Shown: piece by piece, positions 1 to 11,276 of the stretch | How positions within the stretch are numbered: the stretch's first letter is position 1 | Layout of the letters: every line of letters begins with the position of its first letter | Assembly (NCBI RefSeq): GCF_030815405.1 | Contig: NZ_JAUSWX010000001.1 | Coordinates: 1,364,001-1,428,000 of the forward strand | Direction of reading: 5' to 3' | DNA length: 64,000 nucleotides | From: Agromyces albus | GTDB taxonomy: Bacteria; Actinomycetota; Actinomycetes; Actinomycetales; Microbacteriaceae | The notes under the pieces: model-generated | What the model was told of the DNA's origin: nothing | Databases searched by the model: none | Seen by the model: the letters and a program-made list of their open reading frames with translations, nothing else | Translations under genes and position numbers: made by a program

Positions 1-1
1 C

Positions 2-859
2 TCGCGAAGCGATGCATCCGTCGCCCTTCATCTCGCGGAGCTGGGACTCGACGTCGTGCCGACCGACGTCGTCACGTCGCCGCAAGCGGCCATGACCCTG
101 CTCGACGAGCACGTCTCGCCGGGAGCGCTCGTGCTCGTGGTGGGCGGCGAGGGCATCGTCACCGAGCTCGGCAAGCGCGGCTATCGCGTGACGCGATCCG
201 CTGATGACGGGCCCGACGCCGTCGTGCAGGGCTTCGCTCCCGAGGTCGGCTGGCGCGAGCTCGCCGAGGCGGCGTTCGCCCTGAACGCGCACGGCGGACC
301 TGATGCCGCGGGTGGCATCCCGTGGATCGCGACGAACATGGACTGGACCATTCCCGTGGCGCGTGGCATCGCCCCGGGGAACGGCACCCTGGTCTCGGCG
401 GTGCACACCGCCGTCGGGCGGTTCCCGCTCGTCGCAGGCAAGCCCGAGACGCCGATCTTCGACGAGGCACGCCGCCGCTTCGCGAGCGAACGACCGCTCG
501 TGGTCGGCGATCGCCTCGACACCGACATCCTGGGCGCCAACCGCGCGGGCATGACGAGCGCGGTCGTGCTCACCGGCATCGACCGCGCGAAACAACTGCT
601 CGCCGCGGATGCCTCGAGCCGCCCAGACTTCATCCTCGCCGACCTGCGCGGGCTGCACGAGCCCTACCCGGCGTCCGAGCAGGTGCGCGACGGCGCGATC
701 CGCGTCGGCGGTGCGCGCGTGCGCCTCGACGGCAGGCGCGTCGTCATCGCGGACGAGGGGGACGGTGGCCTCGATCTCCTCCGCGCCGCCTGCGCTGCCA
801 TCTGGCAATCGGGCATCGCCATCCACGCCCTCGACGTGCCGCCGCGGTTGTACGCCTGA
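2..859 (+). CDS. HAD-IIA family hydrolase (NagD-like phosphatase), 5' truncated by window edge
   Basis: The frame is open from base 2, upstream of the first possible GTG at 56, so the N-terminus including HAD motif I lies outside the window. The C-terminal half shows the HAD-IIA pattern: the substrate-cap region, then KPETPIFDEA and the motif IV sequence GDRLDTDI followed by GANRAGM. Family members dephosphorylate small phosphorylated metabolites in the cytoplasm; the substrate cannot be read from sequence. It is the first gene of a block colinear with M. tuberculosis Rv1692-Rv1713, where the equivalent gene is also an HAD-IIA phosphatase ahead of tlyA. The family assignment is secure, the substrate is not. 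Confidence 0.88.
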   Translation, partial: SRSDASVALHLAELGLDVVPTDVVTSPQAAMTLLDEHVSPGALVLVVGGEGIVTELGKRGYRVTRSADDGPDAVVQGFAPEVGWRELAEAAFALNAHGGPDAAGGIPWIATNMDWTIPVARGIAPGNGTLVSAVHTAVGRFPLVAGKPETPIFDEARRRFASERPLVVGDRLDTDILGANRAGMTSAVVLTGIDRAKQLLAADASSRPDFILADLRGLHEPYPASEQVRDGAIRVGGARVRLDGRRVVIADEGDGGLDLLRAACAAIWQSGIAIHALDVPPRLYA

Positions 860-941
860 GCAGCGACCGGCGCGCGAGGTTTCCGCAGCGCATCGTCGCG
901 ACAAGGGCGACGTGTCGCCGACGCACGGTAGCGTTGAACAG

Positions 942-1188
942 GTGAGCACTGACGAGCCGACCCGCGACGACGAGCATGGCGAGCTCGAAACGGTCGATTT
1001 CCGCTTCATCGTCGACGCAGGCGCAGGCAGCGGCATTCGACGAGACGACTGCAGCTCTCCGCGACATCGAGGAACTCCCGCTCGCCGAGCGCGCGCCCGG
1101 ATACCAGGCGCTCGCCGACCGGCTTCGCATCGAGCTCGAGCAGTCCGACCCGTCGCGACCGTCCGACCCGTCGCGTCACACCGGCTGA
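942..1188 (+). CDS. Small protein between the phosphatase gene and tlyA, probable +1 frameshift
   Basis: Position equals that of small Rv1693 in M. tuberculosis. A -10-like TAGCGT (929-934) lies seven bases before GTG 942, which suggests a leaderless start. From 942 the frame has strong GC3 bias to about 1020 and reads an acidic segment (DEPTRDDEHGELETVDF). The convincing C-terminal helix (FDETTAALRDIEELPLAE), ending at TGA 1188, is in the next frame. Removing one base near 1010-1030 joins the two into about 81 residues. The alternative is a start at ATG 976, which gives 70 residues with a Ser/Arg-rich N-terminus that looks out of frame. Function unknown. Confidence 0.5.
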
Positions 1189-1191
1189 GAC

Positions 1192-2001
1192 ATGGTCGAT
1201 CAGCGACTCGACGCCGCCCTCGCCGCTCGCGGACTCGCACGCTCCCGCACCCACGCTGCTTCGCTCATCGACGCCGGGCTCGTGACGGTCGACGGCCGGC
1301 CCGCCGTGAAGGCGGCGCTGAGGGTGAGCGACGATGCGAGACTCGAGGTCGCGACATCCGATCACTATGTCAGCCGGGCCGCGCACAAGCTCATCGCTGC
1401 GCTCGACGGATTCGACGTGTCGCCCGCCGGCCGCGTGGTGCTCGACGCGGGCGCCTCGACCGGCGGATTCAGCCAGGTGCTGCTCGAGCGCGGTGCGCGC
1501 ACCGTGCTCGCGGTCGACGTCGGTCATGGCCAGCTTGCTCCTGAGCTGCACGATGCGCCGGGCCTCGTGCTCGTCGAAGGCTGCAACGTGCGCAATCTCG
1601 ATGCCGCTTCGCTCGCCGAGCTCACCGGGGTCGCAGAGCAGCCCACGCTCGTGACGGCCGACCTGTCGTTCATCTCACTGACGACGGTGTTGCCCGCGTT
1701 GCGGGCGACCGCGGCTCCGGCATCCGATTTCGTGCTGCTCGTGAAACCCCAGTTCGAAGTGGGTCGCGGGGGAGTCCGGGAAGGCGTGGTGCGCGACGCG
1801 GCGCTGCGTTCCGAGGCGATCGCGAACGTGCTGTGGGCGGCGTTCGACCTGGGCCTCGGCACGGTCGGAATCTTGTCCTCCCCAATCGCGGGCGCCCACG
1901 GCAATCGTGAGTACCTCGTGCATCTCAGCGCCGACGAGGGTGTGAATCCGACAGAATGGATGCGTCGGGTGGAGCAGCTGGCAGGAGGAATGAACGCGTG
2001 A
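1192..2001 (+). CDS. tlyA: TlyA-type rRNA (cytidine-2'-O)-methyltransferase
   Basis: The 269-residue protein has an N-terminal S4 RNA-binding domain (about residues 1-60, with the family start VDQRLDAALAARGLARSR) and an FtsJ-like methyltransferase domain with the SAM motif LDAGASTGGFSQVLLERGA. TlyA proteins 2'-O-methylate cytidines in 16S and 23S rRNA, a modification linked to capreomycin susceptibility in mycobacteria. ATG 1192 lies three bases after the preceding stop. The stop codon overlaps the GTG of nadK, so the two are translationally coupled. Length and gene order match the family. Confidence 0.95.
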   Translation: MVDQRLDAALAARGLARSRTHAASLIDAGLVTVDGRPAVKAALRVSDDARLEVATSDHYVSRAAHKLIAALDGFDVSPAGRVVLDAGASTGGFSQVLLERGARTVLAVDVGHGQLAPELHDAPGLVLVEGCNVRNLDAASLAELTGVAEQPTLVTADLSFISLTTVLPALRATAAPASDFVLLVKPQFEVGRGGVREGVVRDAALRSEAIANVLWAAFDLGLGTVGILSSPIAGAHGNREYLVHLSADEGVNPTEWMRRVEQLAGGMNA

Positions 2002-2912
2002 ATGACGCACGGCACTTCCTCGTGGTCTCCCACACCGGCCGTCAGGCAGCGCTCGAAGCCACGGGTGAGGTGTGCACGCAGCTCCTCGCGGCCGGCGCCG
2101 TGCCGGTCATCGCAGCCGAGCACTGGGAAGACGTGCACTCGTTCGTGCCCGAGCTGAACGGCGCCGTGAAGCGGTTCGAAGAGATCGATCCCGCCGTCAT
2201 CGAACTCGTCATCGTACTCGGCGGCGACGGCACGATCCTTCGCGGCGCGGAATTGATGCGCGATTACCCGGTGGCGCTGCTCGGAGTGAACCTCGGCCAC
2301 GTCGGCTTCCTCGCCGAGAGCGAGCGCGACGACCTCGGCTATACAGTCGCCAGGGCGCTCGCACGTGACTACACGGTCGAAGAGCGGATGACGCTCTCGG
2401 TGCGGGCCAAGGTCGGAAACGAGGTGGTCTACGAGAGCTGGGCGCTCAACGAGGTGACCGTCGAGAAGGCCGAACGCGAGCGCATGCTCGAGGTGGTGAT
2501 CGAGGTCGACCGCCGGCCGCTCTCCACCTTCGGGTGCGACGGCGTGGTCATGTCGACACCCACGGGCTCCACGGCGTATTCGTTCTCCGCGGGCGGCCCC
2601 GTCGTGTGGCCGAGCCTCGAAGCGCTCCTCCTCGTGCCGCTGAGCGCGCACGCACTGTTCGCTCGACCCCTCGTCGTCGGCCCCGAATCCTCGCTCGCCG
2701 TCGAGATCCTGCAGCGCACCGAGGCCTCCGCCGTGATCTGGTGCGACGGCCGGCGCTCGTTCAACCTGCCGCCCGGAGCACGGGTCATCGTGCGCAAGTC
2801 GCCCGTGCCCGTGCGACTTGCTCGGCTCCACGAAGCGCCGTTCACCGATCGGCTCGTGAACAAGTTCCAGCTCCCGGTGACCGGATGGCGAGGACCGGTG
2901 GGCCGTGATTGA
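1998..2912 (+). CDS. nadK: NAD kinase
   Basis: ATP-dependent phosphorylation of NAD to NADP. The protein carries the GGDGTILRGAE motif and the glycine-rich STPTGSTAYSFSAGGP motif of the PpnK/NadK family. An in-frame ATG lies upstream at 1956, but GTG 1998 is chosen: it overlaps the tlyA stop (GTGA) and follows an AGGAGGA ribosome site at 1983-1989, and the resulting 304 residues begin with the family-typical ARHFLVVSHTGR. It sits between tlyA and recN, as in most Actinobacteria. Confidence 0.95.
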   Translation: MNDARHFLVVSHTGRQAALEATGEVCTQLLAAGAVPVIAAEHWEDVHSFVPELNGAVKRFEEIDPAVIELVIVLGGDGTILRGAELMRDYPVALLGVNLGHVGFLAESERDDLGYTVARALARDYTVEERMTLSVRAKVGNEVVYESWALNEVTVEKAERERMLEVVIEVDRRPLSTFGCDGVVMSTPTGSTAYSFSAGGPVVWPSLEALLLVPLSAHALFARPLVVGPESSLAVEILQRTEASAVIWCDGRRSFNLPPGARVIVRKSPVPVRLARLHEAPFTDRLVNKFQLPVTGWRGPVGRD

Positions 2913-2920
2913 AGGCTGTG

Positions 2921-4621
2921 ATGATTGAGGAACTCGGCATCCGCGATCTTGGGGTGATCGCGGAGGCGACCCTGCCACTCGGGCCCGGATTCACCGCCGT
3001 CACGGGTGAGACCGGCGCCGGCAAGACGATGGTCGTCACCGCGCTCGGCCTGTTGCTCGGCTCCAGGGCCGACGCGGGTGCGGTGCGCTCCGGCGCGAAG
3101 CAGGCCTGGGTCGAGGGACGCTGGCTCGTCTCCGACGACGGGGCGATCGCCGAGCGCGTCGCCGAAACCGGCGGCGAGATCGAAGCCGGCGAGCTCCTGC
3201 TCGGCCGGTCGGTCTCAGCCGAGGGACGCAGCCGCGCAGTCGTCGGCGGCCGCAGTGCACCCATCGGGGTGCTCGGCGAACTGGGTGATCAGCTCGTCGT
3301 CGTCCACGGCCAAGCCGACCAGCAGCGTCTCCGATCGGCGGTGGCGCAGCGCGAGGCGCTCGATCGTTTCGCCGGACCCCAACTCCAGGTCGCCCTCGAC
3401 GAGTACCGAGCCGTCTTCACCAAGTGGAGAACCGATGCCGCCGAGCTCGTCAGGCTCCGCGAGGCCCACGACGCCCGAGCCCGCGAGGCCGACGAACTCC
3501 GCGCGGCGCTCGACGAGGTCGAAGCGGCCGACCCGCAACCCGGCGAAGACGCCGAACTGCAGGAGCGCGCCGATCGGCTCTCGAATCTCGAAGACCTCCG
3601 CTTGGCGGCGGTGCAAGCGCGCACCCTGATCTCGGCCGACGAGCTGATCGACGACGCTCCCGACGCGGTGGCGCTCATCGACGGCGCACGCCGTCACCTC
3701 GAGCGCGTCGTCGCCCACGACGCCGCGCTCGCACCGATCGCCGAGGCCCTGACGAGCGCCGGCTTCCTCCTGGCCGACGCCGCCGTCGAGCTCTCGGGCT
3801 ACCTCACCGGACTCGACGCCGACGGCGCGCGAGAGCTCGAGATCGTGCAGGAGCGGCGCGCGGTGCTCGGCGGCCTCATCCGGCGGCATGGCGGCACGCT
3901 CGACGAGGTGCTCGAGTTCCGGAGCGCGGGCGGGCTGCGCCTGCTCGAGCTCGAGGGCGACGACGAGCGCATCGCCGAGCTCGAGGCATCCGTCGTCGAA
4001 CTCGAGGCCGAGGTCGATCGGCGCGCGAGCCGGCTCACCGAGCTGCGCACTGCAGCTGCCAGCACGCTCGCTGCGGCGGTCACCGCCGAACTGGGCGCCC
4101 TTGCGATGCCCGACGCGTCGCTCTCCGTCACGGTCGAGCCGACGCTCGAGCCGGCAGCACACGGCCGCGACCACGTGGCGATCCTGCTCAGCCCCCATCC
4201 CGGCGCAGAGCCGAGGCCCGTCTCGCGCGGAGCATCCGGAGGCGAGCTCTCCCGCGTCATGCTCGCGATCGAGGTCGTCATCGGCGGCACTGATCCCGTG
4301 CCCACGTTCGTCTTCGACGAGGTCGACGCCGGCGTCGGCGGCGCTGCCGCGATCGAGATCGGGCGGCGCCTCGCCCGACTCGCCGAGCGATCACAGGTGA
4401 TCGTCGTGACGCATCTCGCCCAGGTCGCGGCATTCGCCACGAACCACTTGAGCGTCGTGAAGGGCACCGACGGGCGGGTCACGTCGTCGAGCGTGCGGCA
4501 GCTCGGCGGCGCCGAGCGCGAGGCGGAGATGGCAAGGCTGCTTTCGGGGCTCGCCGACTCGGCGAGCGGACTCGCGCACGCCCGGGAACTCTTGGAGATC
4601 GCCGCCGTTCGCGTGGCATGA
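2921..4621 (+). CDS. recN: DNA repair protein RecN
   Basis: An SMC-like ATPase for double-strand-break repair. It has the Walker A sequence GETGAGKTM at about residues 30-38, a central helical/coiled-coil region rich in Glu, Ala and Arg, the signature SGGELSR and a Walker B region VFDEVDAGVGG. ATG 2921 is preferred over TTG 2909 or GTG 2918 because GAAGG at 2911-2915 is well spaced and the family begins MIEELGIRDLGVI. At 566 residues it has the usual length. No SOS box is visible upstream; transcription probably comes from the tlyA-nadK operon. Confidence 0.95.
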   Translation: MIEELGIRDLGVIAEATLPLGPGFTAVTGETGAGKTMVVTALGLLLGSRADAGAVRSGAKQAWVEGRWLVSDDGAIAERVAETGGEIEAGELLLGRSVSAEGRSRAVVGGRSAPIGVLGELGDQLVVVHGQADQQRLRSAVAQREALDRFAGPQLQVALDEYRAVFTKWRTDAAELVRLREAHDARAREADELRAALDEVEAADPQPGEDAELQERADRLSNLEDLRLAAVQARTLISADELIDDAPDAVALIDGARRHLERVVAHDAALAPIAEALTSAGFLLADAAVELSGYLTGLDADGARELEIVQERRAVLGGLIRRHGGTLDEVLEFRSAGGLRLLELEGDDERIAELEASVVELEAEVDRRASRLTELRTAAASTLAAAVTAELGALAMPDASLSVTVEPTLEPAAHGRDHVAILLSPHPGAEPRPVSRGASGGELSRVMLAIEVVIGGTDPVPTFVFDEVDAGVGGAAAIEIGRRLARLAERSQVIVVTHLAQVAAFATNHLSVVKGTDGRVTSSSVRQLGGAEREAEMARLLSGLADSASGLAHARELLEIAAVRVA

Positions 4622-7057
<2,436 letters not shown>

Positions 7058-7061
<4 letters not shown>

Positions 7062-7963
7062 CCCCGGCGACGCCGGTCGACGAGTACCTGCGGCACCTCG
7101 CCGTGGAACGCGGCCTCGCGCGCAACACCATCACCTCGTACCGGCGCGACCTCGCGATCTACGCCGAGTGGCTGCTCGCCCGCGGCCTCGACGGCCCGGG
7201 CGCCGCGACCGAGCAGGACCTCGCCGACTTCGTGCGCTTCCTCGGGTCCGAGCGAGTGCCGCCGCTCGCGACGTCGTCGATCGCGCGAGTGCTCTCGGCC
7301 GTGCGGGGCCTGCACCGCTTCCTCACCGAAGAGGGAACGATCCCCACCGATGTCTCGCGCGACCTGCGCCCACCGAAGCTGCCCATGCGGCTGCCCAAGG
7401 CGATCCCGATCGAAGACGTCGAGGCGCTCATCGCCGCGGCCGGCGGCGAGGAGGTCGCGGAGCTGCGCGACACCGCCCTGCTCGAGCTGCTCTACGCCAC
7501 CGGCGCACGCGTCTCCGAAGCCGTGTCCCTGAACGTCGACGACCTCGTGGACGACGAGGTGATCCGCCTCTTCGGCAAGGGCGGCAAGCAACGCATCGTG
7601 CCCCTCGGCAGCTACGCCCGGCGCGCCGTCGACGCGTACCTCGTGCGGGCGCGCCCGCTGCTCTCGATGCGCGGCACCTCCACGCCCGCGCTCTTCCTCG
7701 GGCTTCGCGGGAGGCGGATGTCGCGACAGTCCGCCTGGTCGTCGATCCACCGCGCCGCCGAGCGGGCCGGGCTCGCGGCATCCGTCTCCCCGCACACCCT
7801 GCGGCACTCGTTCGCGACGCATCTGCTCGAAGGCGGAGCCGATGTGCGCGTCGTGCAGGAGCTGCTCGGCCACTCATCGGTGGCGACCACGCAGATCTAC
7901 ACGCTCGTCACAGCTGACACACTCCGGGAGATGTACACCGCGGCCCACCCCCGCGCTCGCTAG
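7058..7963 (+). CDS. xerD: Tyrosine recombinase XerD
   Basis: A 301-residue site-specific recombinase that resolves chromosome dimers at dif together with XerC. The N-terminal SAM-like DNA-binding domain ([19 protein letters not shown]) is followed by a catalytic domain with Arg in ATGARVSEA, Lys in FGKGGKQR, the [12 protein letters not shown] box, His in [12 protein letters not shown] and the Tyr nucleophile in that segment. Start ATG 7058 overlaps the NUDIX stop. It lies directly ahead of parA, scpA and scpB, a segregation cluster kept across Actinobacteria. Confidence 0.95.
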
Positions 7964-7966
7964 AAT
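7961..7966 (+). promoter_or_regulatory. Candidate -10 box for parA-scpAB
   Basis: TAGAAT overlaps the xerD stop codon (TAG 7961-7963). It lies 37 bases upstream of GTG 8004, whose ribosome site AGGAGA is at 7987-7992. This fits a conventional leadered promoter that starts a second transcription unit inside the block. The -35 is unclear. Confidence 0.5.
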
Positions 7967-8003
7967 CGACCAAGCACACGCCCGACAGGAGAGAAGACGA
8001 CAC

Positions 8004-8891
8004 GTGACGTACCAGACGCACGATCCAGCGGACGGAATCGCTTCGCTGGAGCCGGAGCTCGGTCCCACGGGTCGCACCCACCGCGATTTCCCCGAGCCCG
8101 CGCCGCTCACGTCGCACGGGCCCGCTCGCATCATCGCCCTCTGCAACCAGAAGGGCGGCGTCGGCAAGACGACGACGACCATCAACCTCGGCGCCACGCT
8201 CGCCGAGGCCGGCCGCCGGGTGCTCGCGGTCGACTTCGACCCGCAGGGCGCGCTCTCGGCGGGGCTCGGCGTGCCGACGCACGACGTACCCACGATCTAC
8301 GACCTGCTGCTGTCGCGAAAGTTCGAACCGGCTGACGCGATCCAGCAGACCGGCACCGCGAACCTCGACGTGATCCCGGCGAACATCGATCTCTCGGCCG
8401 CCGAGGTGCATCTCGTCAACGAGGTCGCCCGAGAGCAGATCCTCGCGGGGGTGCTGCGCCGTGTCGCCGCCGACTACGACGTCATCCTCATCGACTGCCA
8501 GCCCTCGCTCGGCCTGCTCACCGTCAACGCGCTCACCGCGAGCCACGGCGTCGTCATTCCGCTCGAGTGCGAGTACTTCGCCCTGCGCGGCGTGGCGCTG
8601 CTCATCGAGACCATCGACAAGGTGCGCGACCGGCTGAACCCCGCGATCGAGCTCGACGGCATCCTCGCGACGATGTACGACGCACGCACGCTGCACTCGC
8701 GCGAGGTGCTCGAGCGGGTCGTCGACGCCTTCGGCGAGCAAGTGCTCGAGACCGTTATCACGCGCACCGTGAAGTTCCCCGATGCCACGGTCGCCGCGAC
8801 CCCCATCACCGAGTTCGCCCCCGAGCACCAAGCGTCGAAGGCGTACCGGCAGCTCGCCAGGGAGCTGGTCTTCCGTGGCGCGGTCGCCTGA
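8004..8891 (+). CDS. ParA-family chromosome partitioning ATPase (upstream of scpAB)
   Basis: A deviant Walker A ATPase ([16 protein letters not shown]) with a Walker B-like segment (VDFDPQGALS) and IDCQPSLGLLTVNAL. It matches the Rv1708-type ParA found next to scpA/scpB rather than the oriC-linked ParA-ParB pair; there is no parB here. Start GTG 8004 has a ribosome site 11 bases upstream. The first 45 residues are an unconserved tail. Its last 17 bases overlap scpA. The likely role is nucleoid or cargo positioning with the ScpAB-SMC system, an inference from context. Confidence 0.9.
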   Translation: MTYQTHDPADGIASLEPELGPTGRTHRDFPEPAPLTSHGPARIIALCNQKGGVGKTTTTINLGATLAEAGRRVLAVDFDPQGALSAGLGVPTHDVPTIYDLLLSRKFEPADAIQQTGTANLDVIPANIDLSAAEVHLVNEVAREQILAGVLRRVAADYDVILIDCQPSLGLLTVNALTASHGVVIPLECEYFALRGVALLIETIDKVRDRLNPAIELDGILATMYDARTLHSREVLERVVDAFGEQVLETVITRTVKFPDATVAATPITEFAPEHQASKAYRQLARELVFRGAVA

Positions 8892-9747
8892 GGCGGCTTC
8901 GGCTTCCGAGGAACGCGTGCCCGGCGCGACGGGGACCGGAGAAGATGGCGCGGCCGAGGCATCCGACGCGGGATTCCGGGTCGCCCTCTCGAACTTCGAG
9001 GGCCCGTTCGACCTGTTGCTCTCGCTCATCGCGAAGCATGAGCTCGACATCACCGAGGTCTCGCTCTCGGCGGTGACCGACGAGTTCATCTCCTACCTGC
9101 GCGGTGTCGACTCCGAGGAGGAGCTCGACCGTGCGTCGGAGTTCCTCGTGGTCGCGGCGACCCTGCTCGACCTGAAGGTCGCCGGGCTGCTGCCGCAAGG
9201 CGAACTCGTCGACGCCGAAGACGTCGCACTCCTCGAGGCCCGCGACCTGCTCTTCGCCCGCCTGCTCCAGTACCGCGCCTTCAAGGAGGTGGCGCGCTGG
9301 TTCTCCACGCACCTCGAAGCCGAGTCGTCGCGGCATCCCCGCAACGTGCGGCTCGAGGAACAGTTCCGCCAGCGTTCGCCCGAGCTCGTCTGGACGCTCA
9401 GCGCCGAGGACTTCGCAGCCTTGGCCACCCTCGCGCTCACGCCGAGGGAGATCCCCGTCGTCGGGCTCGACCACTTGCACGCGCCGCTCGTGTCGATCCG
9501 CGAGCAAGCGGCCCATGTCGTGTCGATCCTGCGGCGCGGCGACCCCGTGACCTTCCGGGAGCTCATCGCGGGGGTCGGCCAGCCTGGCGTGGTCGTGGCG
9601 CGGTTCCTCGCGGTGCTCGAGCTCTACCGTCACGCGGCCATCGGTTTCGAGCAGATCGAGCCGCTCGGCGAGCTGACCCTGCGGTGGGCTGCAGAGACCT
9701 GGACTGATGACAACCTCGAAAGCCTTGGAGCGGATTATGACGAGTGA
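8875..9747 (+). CDS. scpA: Segregation and condensation protein A
   Basis: The kleisin subunit of the SMC-ScpAB condensin. The signature NFEGPFDLLLSLIAKHELDI is about 40 residues in, after a low-complexity N-terminus. Start GTG 8875 overlaps parA by 17 bases and has GGGAG ten bases upstream; a GTG near 8920 is an alternative. The 290-residue protein ends with the winged-helix segment ELTLRWAAETW. The stop overlaps the scpB start. Confidence 0.92.
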   Translation: MARSPEAASASEERVPGATGTGEDGAAEASDAGFRVALSNFEGPFDLLLSLIAKHELDITEVSLSAVTDEFISYLRGVDSEEELDRASEFLVVAATLLDLKVAGLLPQGELVDAEDVALLEARDLLFARLLQYRAFKEVARWFSTHLEAESSRHPRNVRLEEQFRQRSPELVWTLSAEDFAALATLALTPREIPVVGLDHLHAPLVSIREQAAHVVSILRRGDPVTFRELIAGVGQPGVVVARFLAVLELYRHAAIGFEQIEPLGELTLRWAAETWTDDNLESLGADYDE

Positions 9748-10444
9748 GACGGATGCCGCGACCGATGTCGATGGCGTGCGCGGTGTCGCCGAGAGCGACG
9801 GACCCGAGCTCTCCATCTCGACGCCGCTCGACGTGCCGGGCCAGCCGCAGCTCGACCTCGATCGGGCGCTCGAGGCGATCCTGTTCATCGCCGACGAGCC
9901 GCAGAGCGTCGTGCACCTCGCGGCGGCCGTCGCGCGTCCCGTGGCGGAGGTGCGCGCCGCGATCGCGCGGCTTCGTGCCGACTACGACGGCATGGGGACG
10001 TCAGGGGAGCCGCGCACCGACGTCGCCGCCGAAGAGGCGATGGCTCGCGGCATCCGTCGCGGCTTCGAACTTCGCGAGGTGGGCGGCGGATGGCGCTTCT
10101 ACGTGCGCGGCGAGTACGACGCGCTCGTCGCCGAGTTCGTGCTCACCCAATCGTCGACGCGACTCTCGCAAGCAGCGCTCGAGACCCTCTCGGTGATCGC
10201 CTACAAGCAGCCCATCTCGCGGTCGTCGATCGCCTCGATCCGCGCCGTGAACGTCGACTCCGTCGTGCGCACCCTGCTCGGTCGCGGCCTCGTCACCGAG
10301 GTGTCGAGCGACCCCGAGACGGGCGCGATCCTCTACGGCACCACCGAACTGCTGCTCACCAACCTCGGCATCAACTCGCTCGACGAGCTGCCGCACATCT
10401 CGCCGTTGCTCGACGACGGCCAGGAAGGATTCGATCTTGACTGA
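9737..10444 (+). CDS. scpB: Segregation and condensation protein B
   Basis: A kleisin-interacting winged-helix protein of the SMC complex. The conserved N-terminal domain begins RALEAILFIADEPQSV, and the second winged helix has SQAALETLSVIAYKQPISR. Start ATG 9737 is chosen over 9707 because GGAG (9727-9730) precedes it by six bases and it overlaps the scpA stop. At 235 residues it has the usual length, with an acidic N-terminal extension. It overlaps rluB by eight bases. Confidence 0.93.
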   Translation: MTSETDAATDVDGVRGVAESDGPELSISTPLDVPGQPQLDLDRALEAILFIADEPQSVVHLAAAVARPVAEVRAAIARLRADYDGMGTSGEPRTDVAAEEAMARGIRRGFELREVGGGWRFYVRGEYDALVAEFVLTQSSTRLSQAALETLSVIAYKQPISRSSIASIRAVNVDSVVRTLLGRGLVTEVSSDPETGAILYGTTELLLTNLGINSLDELPHISPLLDDGQEGFDLD

Positions 10445-11276
10445 CGCACCCGACAAGGGCACCAGCCCGGGCGCCGACGCACCCGAGGGCGTACGCCTGC
10501 AGAAGGTGCTCGCCGCCGCGGGAGTCGCCTCACGCCGCGTCTCCGAAGAGCTCATCGTCGCCGGGCGCGTGCAGGTGAACGGCCGCATCGTCACCGAGCT
10601 CGGCAACCGCATCGACCCGACCACCGACCTCGTCGCCGTCGACGGAGTGGCCGTGCAGCTCGACGCGGCGAAGCGCTACTACATGCTCAACAAGCCGCGC
10701 GGCGTCGTCTCGACGATGCGCGACGAACAGGGCCGTCCCGACCTCACGCAATTCACCGCCGACCTCGAGGACCGCGTGTTCAACGTTGGCCGCCTCGACG
10801 CCGAGACGAGCGGCCTGCTCATCCTCACGAACGACGGCGAGCTCGCGCACGTGCTCGCCCATCCCTCGTTCGGCGTCTCGAAGACCTACATCGCCAAGGT
10901 GCGGGGCCGGGTGACGCCCCAGGTCGTACAGCAGCTGAAGAACGGCATCGAGCTCGACGACGGATTCATCAAGGCCGACCGCGCGCGCATCCTGCAGCAG
11001 CAGGGCGACGACCGGCACTCGATGGTCGAACTCACGCTGCACTCGGGCCGCAATCGCATCGTGCGGCGCATGCTCGACGCCGTGGGGCACCCGGTCGTCG
11101 ATCTGGTGCGACGCAGCTTCGGGCCGCTCAATCTCGGAACGTTGAAATCGGGCGCCATGCGCGAGTTGACTAAAGTGGAACTCGGCCAGCTGCTCACCAT
11201 CTCTCGCGCCGCGGACGCTGGCCAGAAGGGCAGCGACGGCTCGGGAGAAGGAGAGTCGTGGCCGAATCACGCCTGA
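10437..11276 (+). CDS. rluB: 23S rRNA pseudouridine synthase, RluB type
   Basis: The protein has an N-terminal S4 domain (RLQKVLAAAGVASRRVSEEL) and an RsuA/RluB catalytic domain with GRLDAETSGLLILTNDGEL, in which the Asp is the catalytic nucleophile. It probably isomerises a uridine in the peptidyl-transferase region of 23S rRNA. Start TTG 10437 is supported by AGGAAGG about nine bases upstream and by overlap with scpB. It is followed by tyrA with a 19-base overlap. The position after scpB equals Rv1711. Confidence 0.92.
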   Translation: MTDAPDKGTSPGADAPEGVRLQKVLAAAGVASRRVSEELIVAGRVQVNGRIVTELGNRIDPTTDLVAVDGVAVQLDAAKRYYMLNKPRGVVSTMRDEQGRPDLTQFTADLEDRVFNVGRLDAETSGLLILTNDGELAHVLAHPSFGVSKTYIAKVRGRVTPQVVQQLKNGIELDDGFIKADRARILQQQGDDRHSMVELTLHSGRNRIVRRMLDAVGHPVVDLVRRSFGPLNLGTLKSGAMRELTKVELGQLLTISRAADAGQKGSDGSGEGESWPNHA

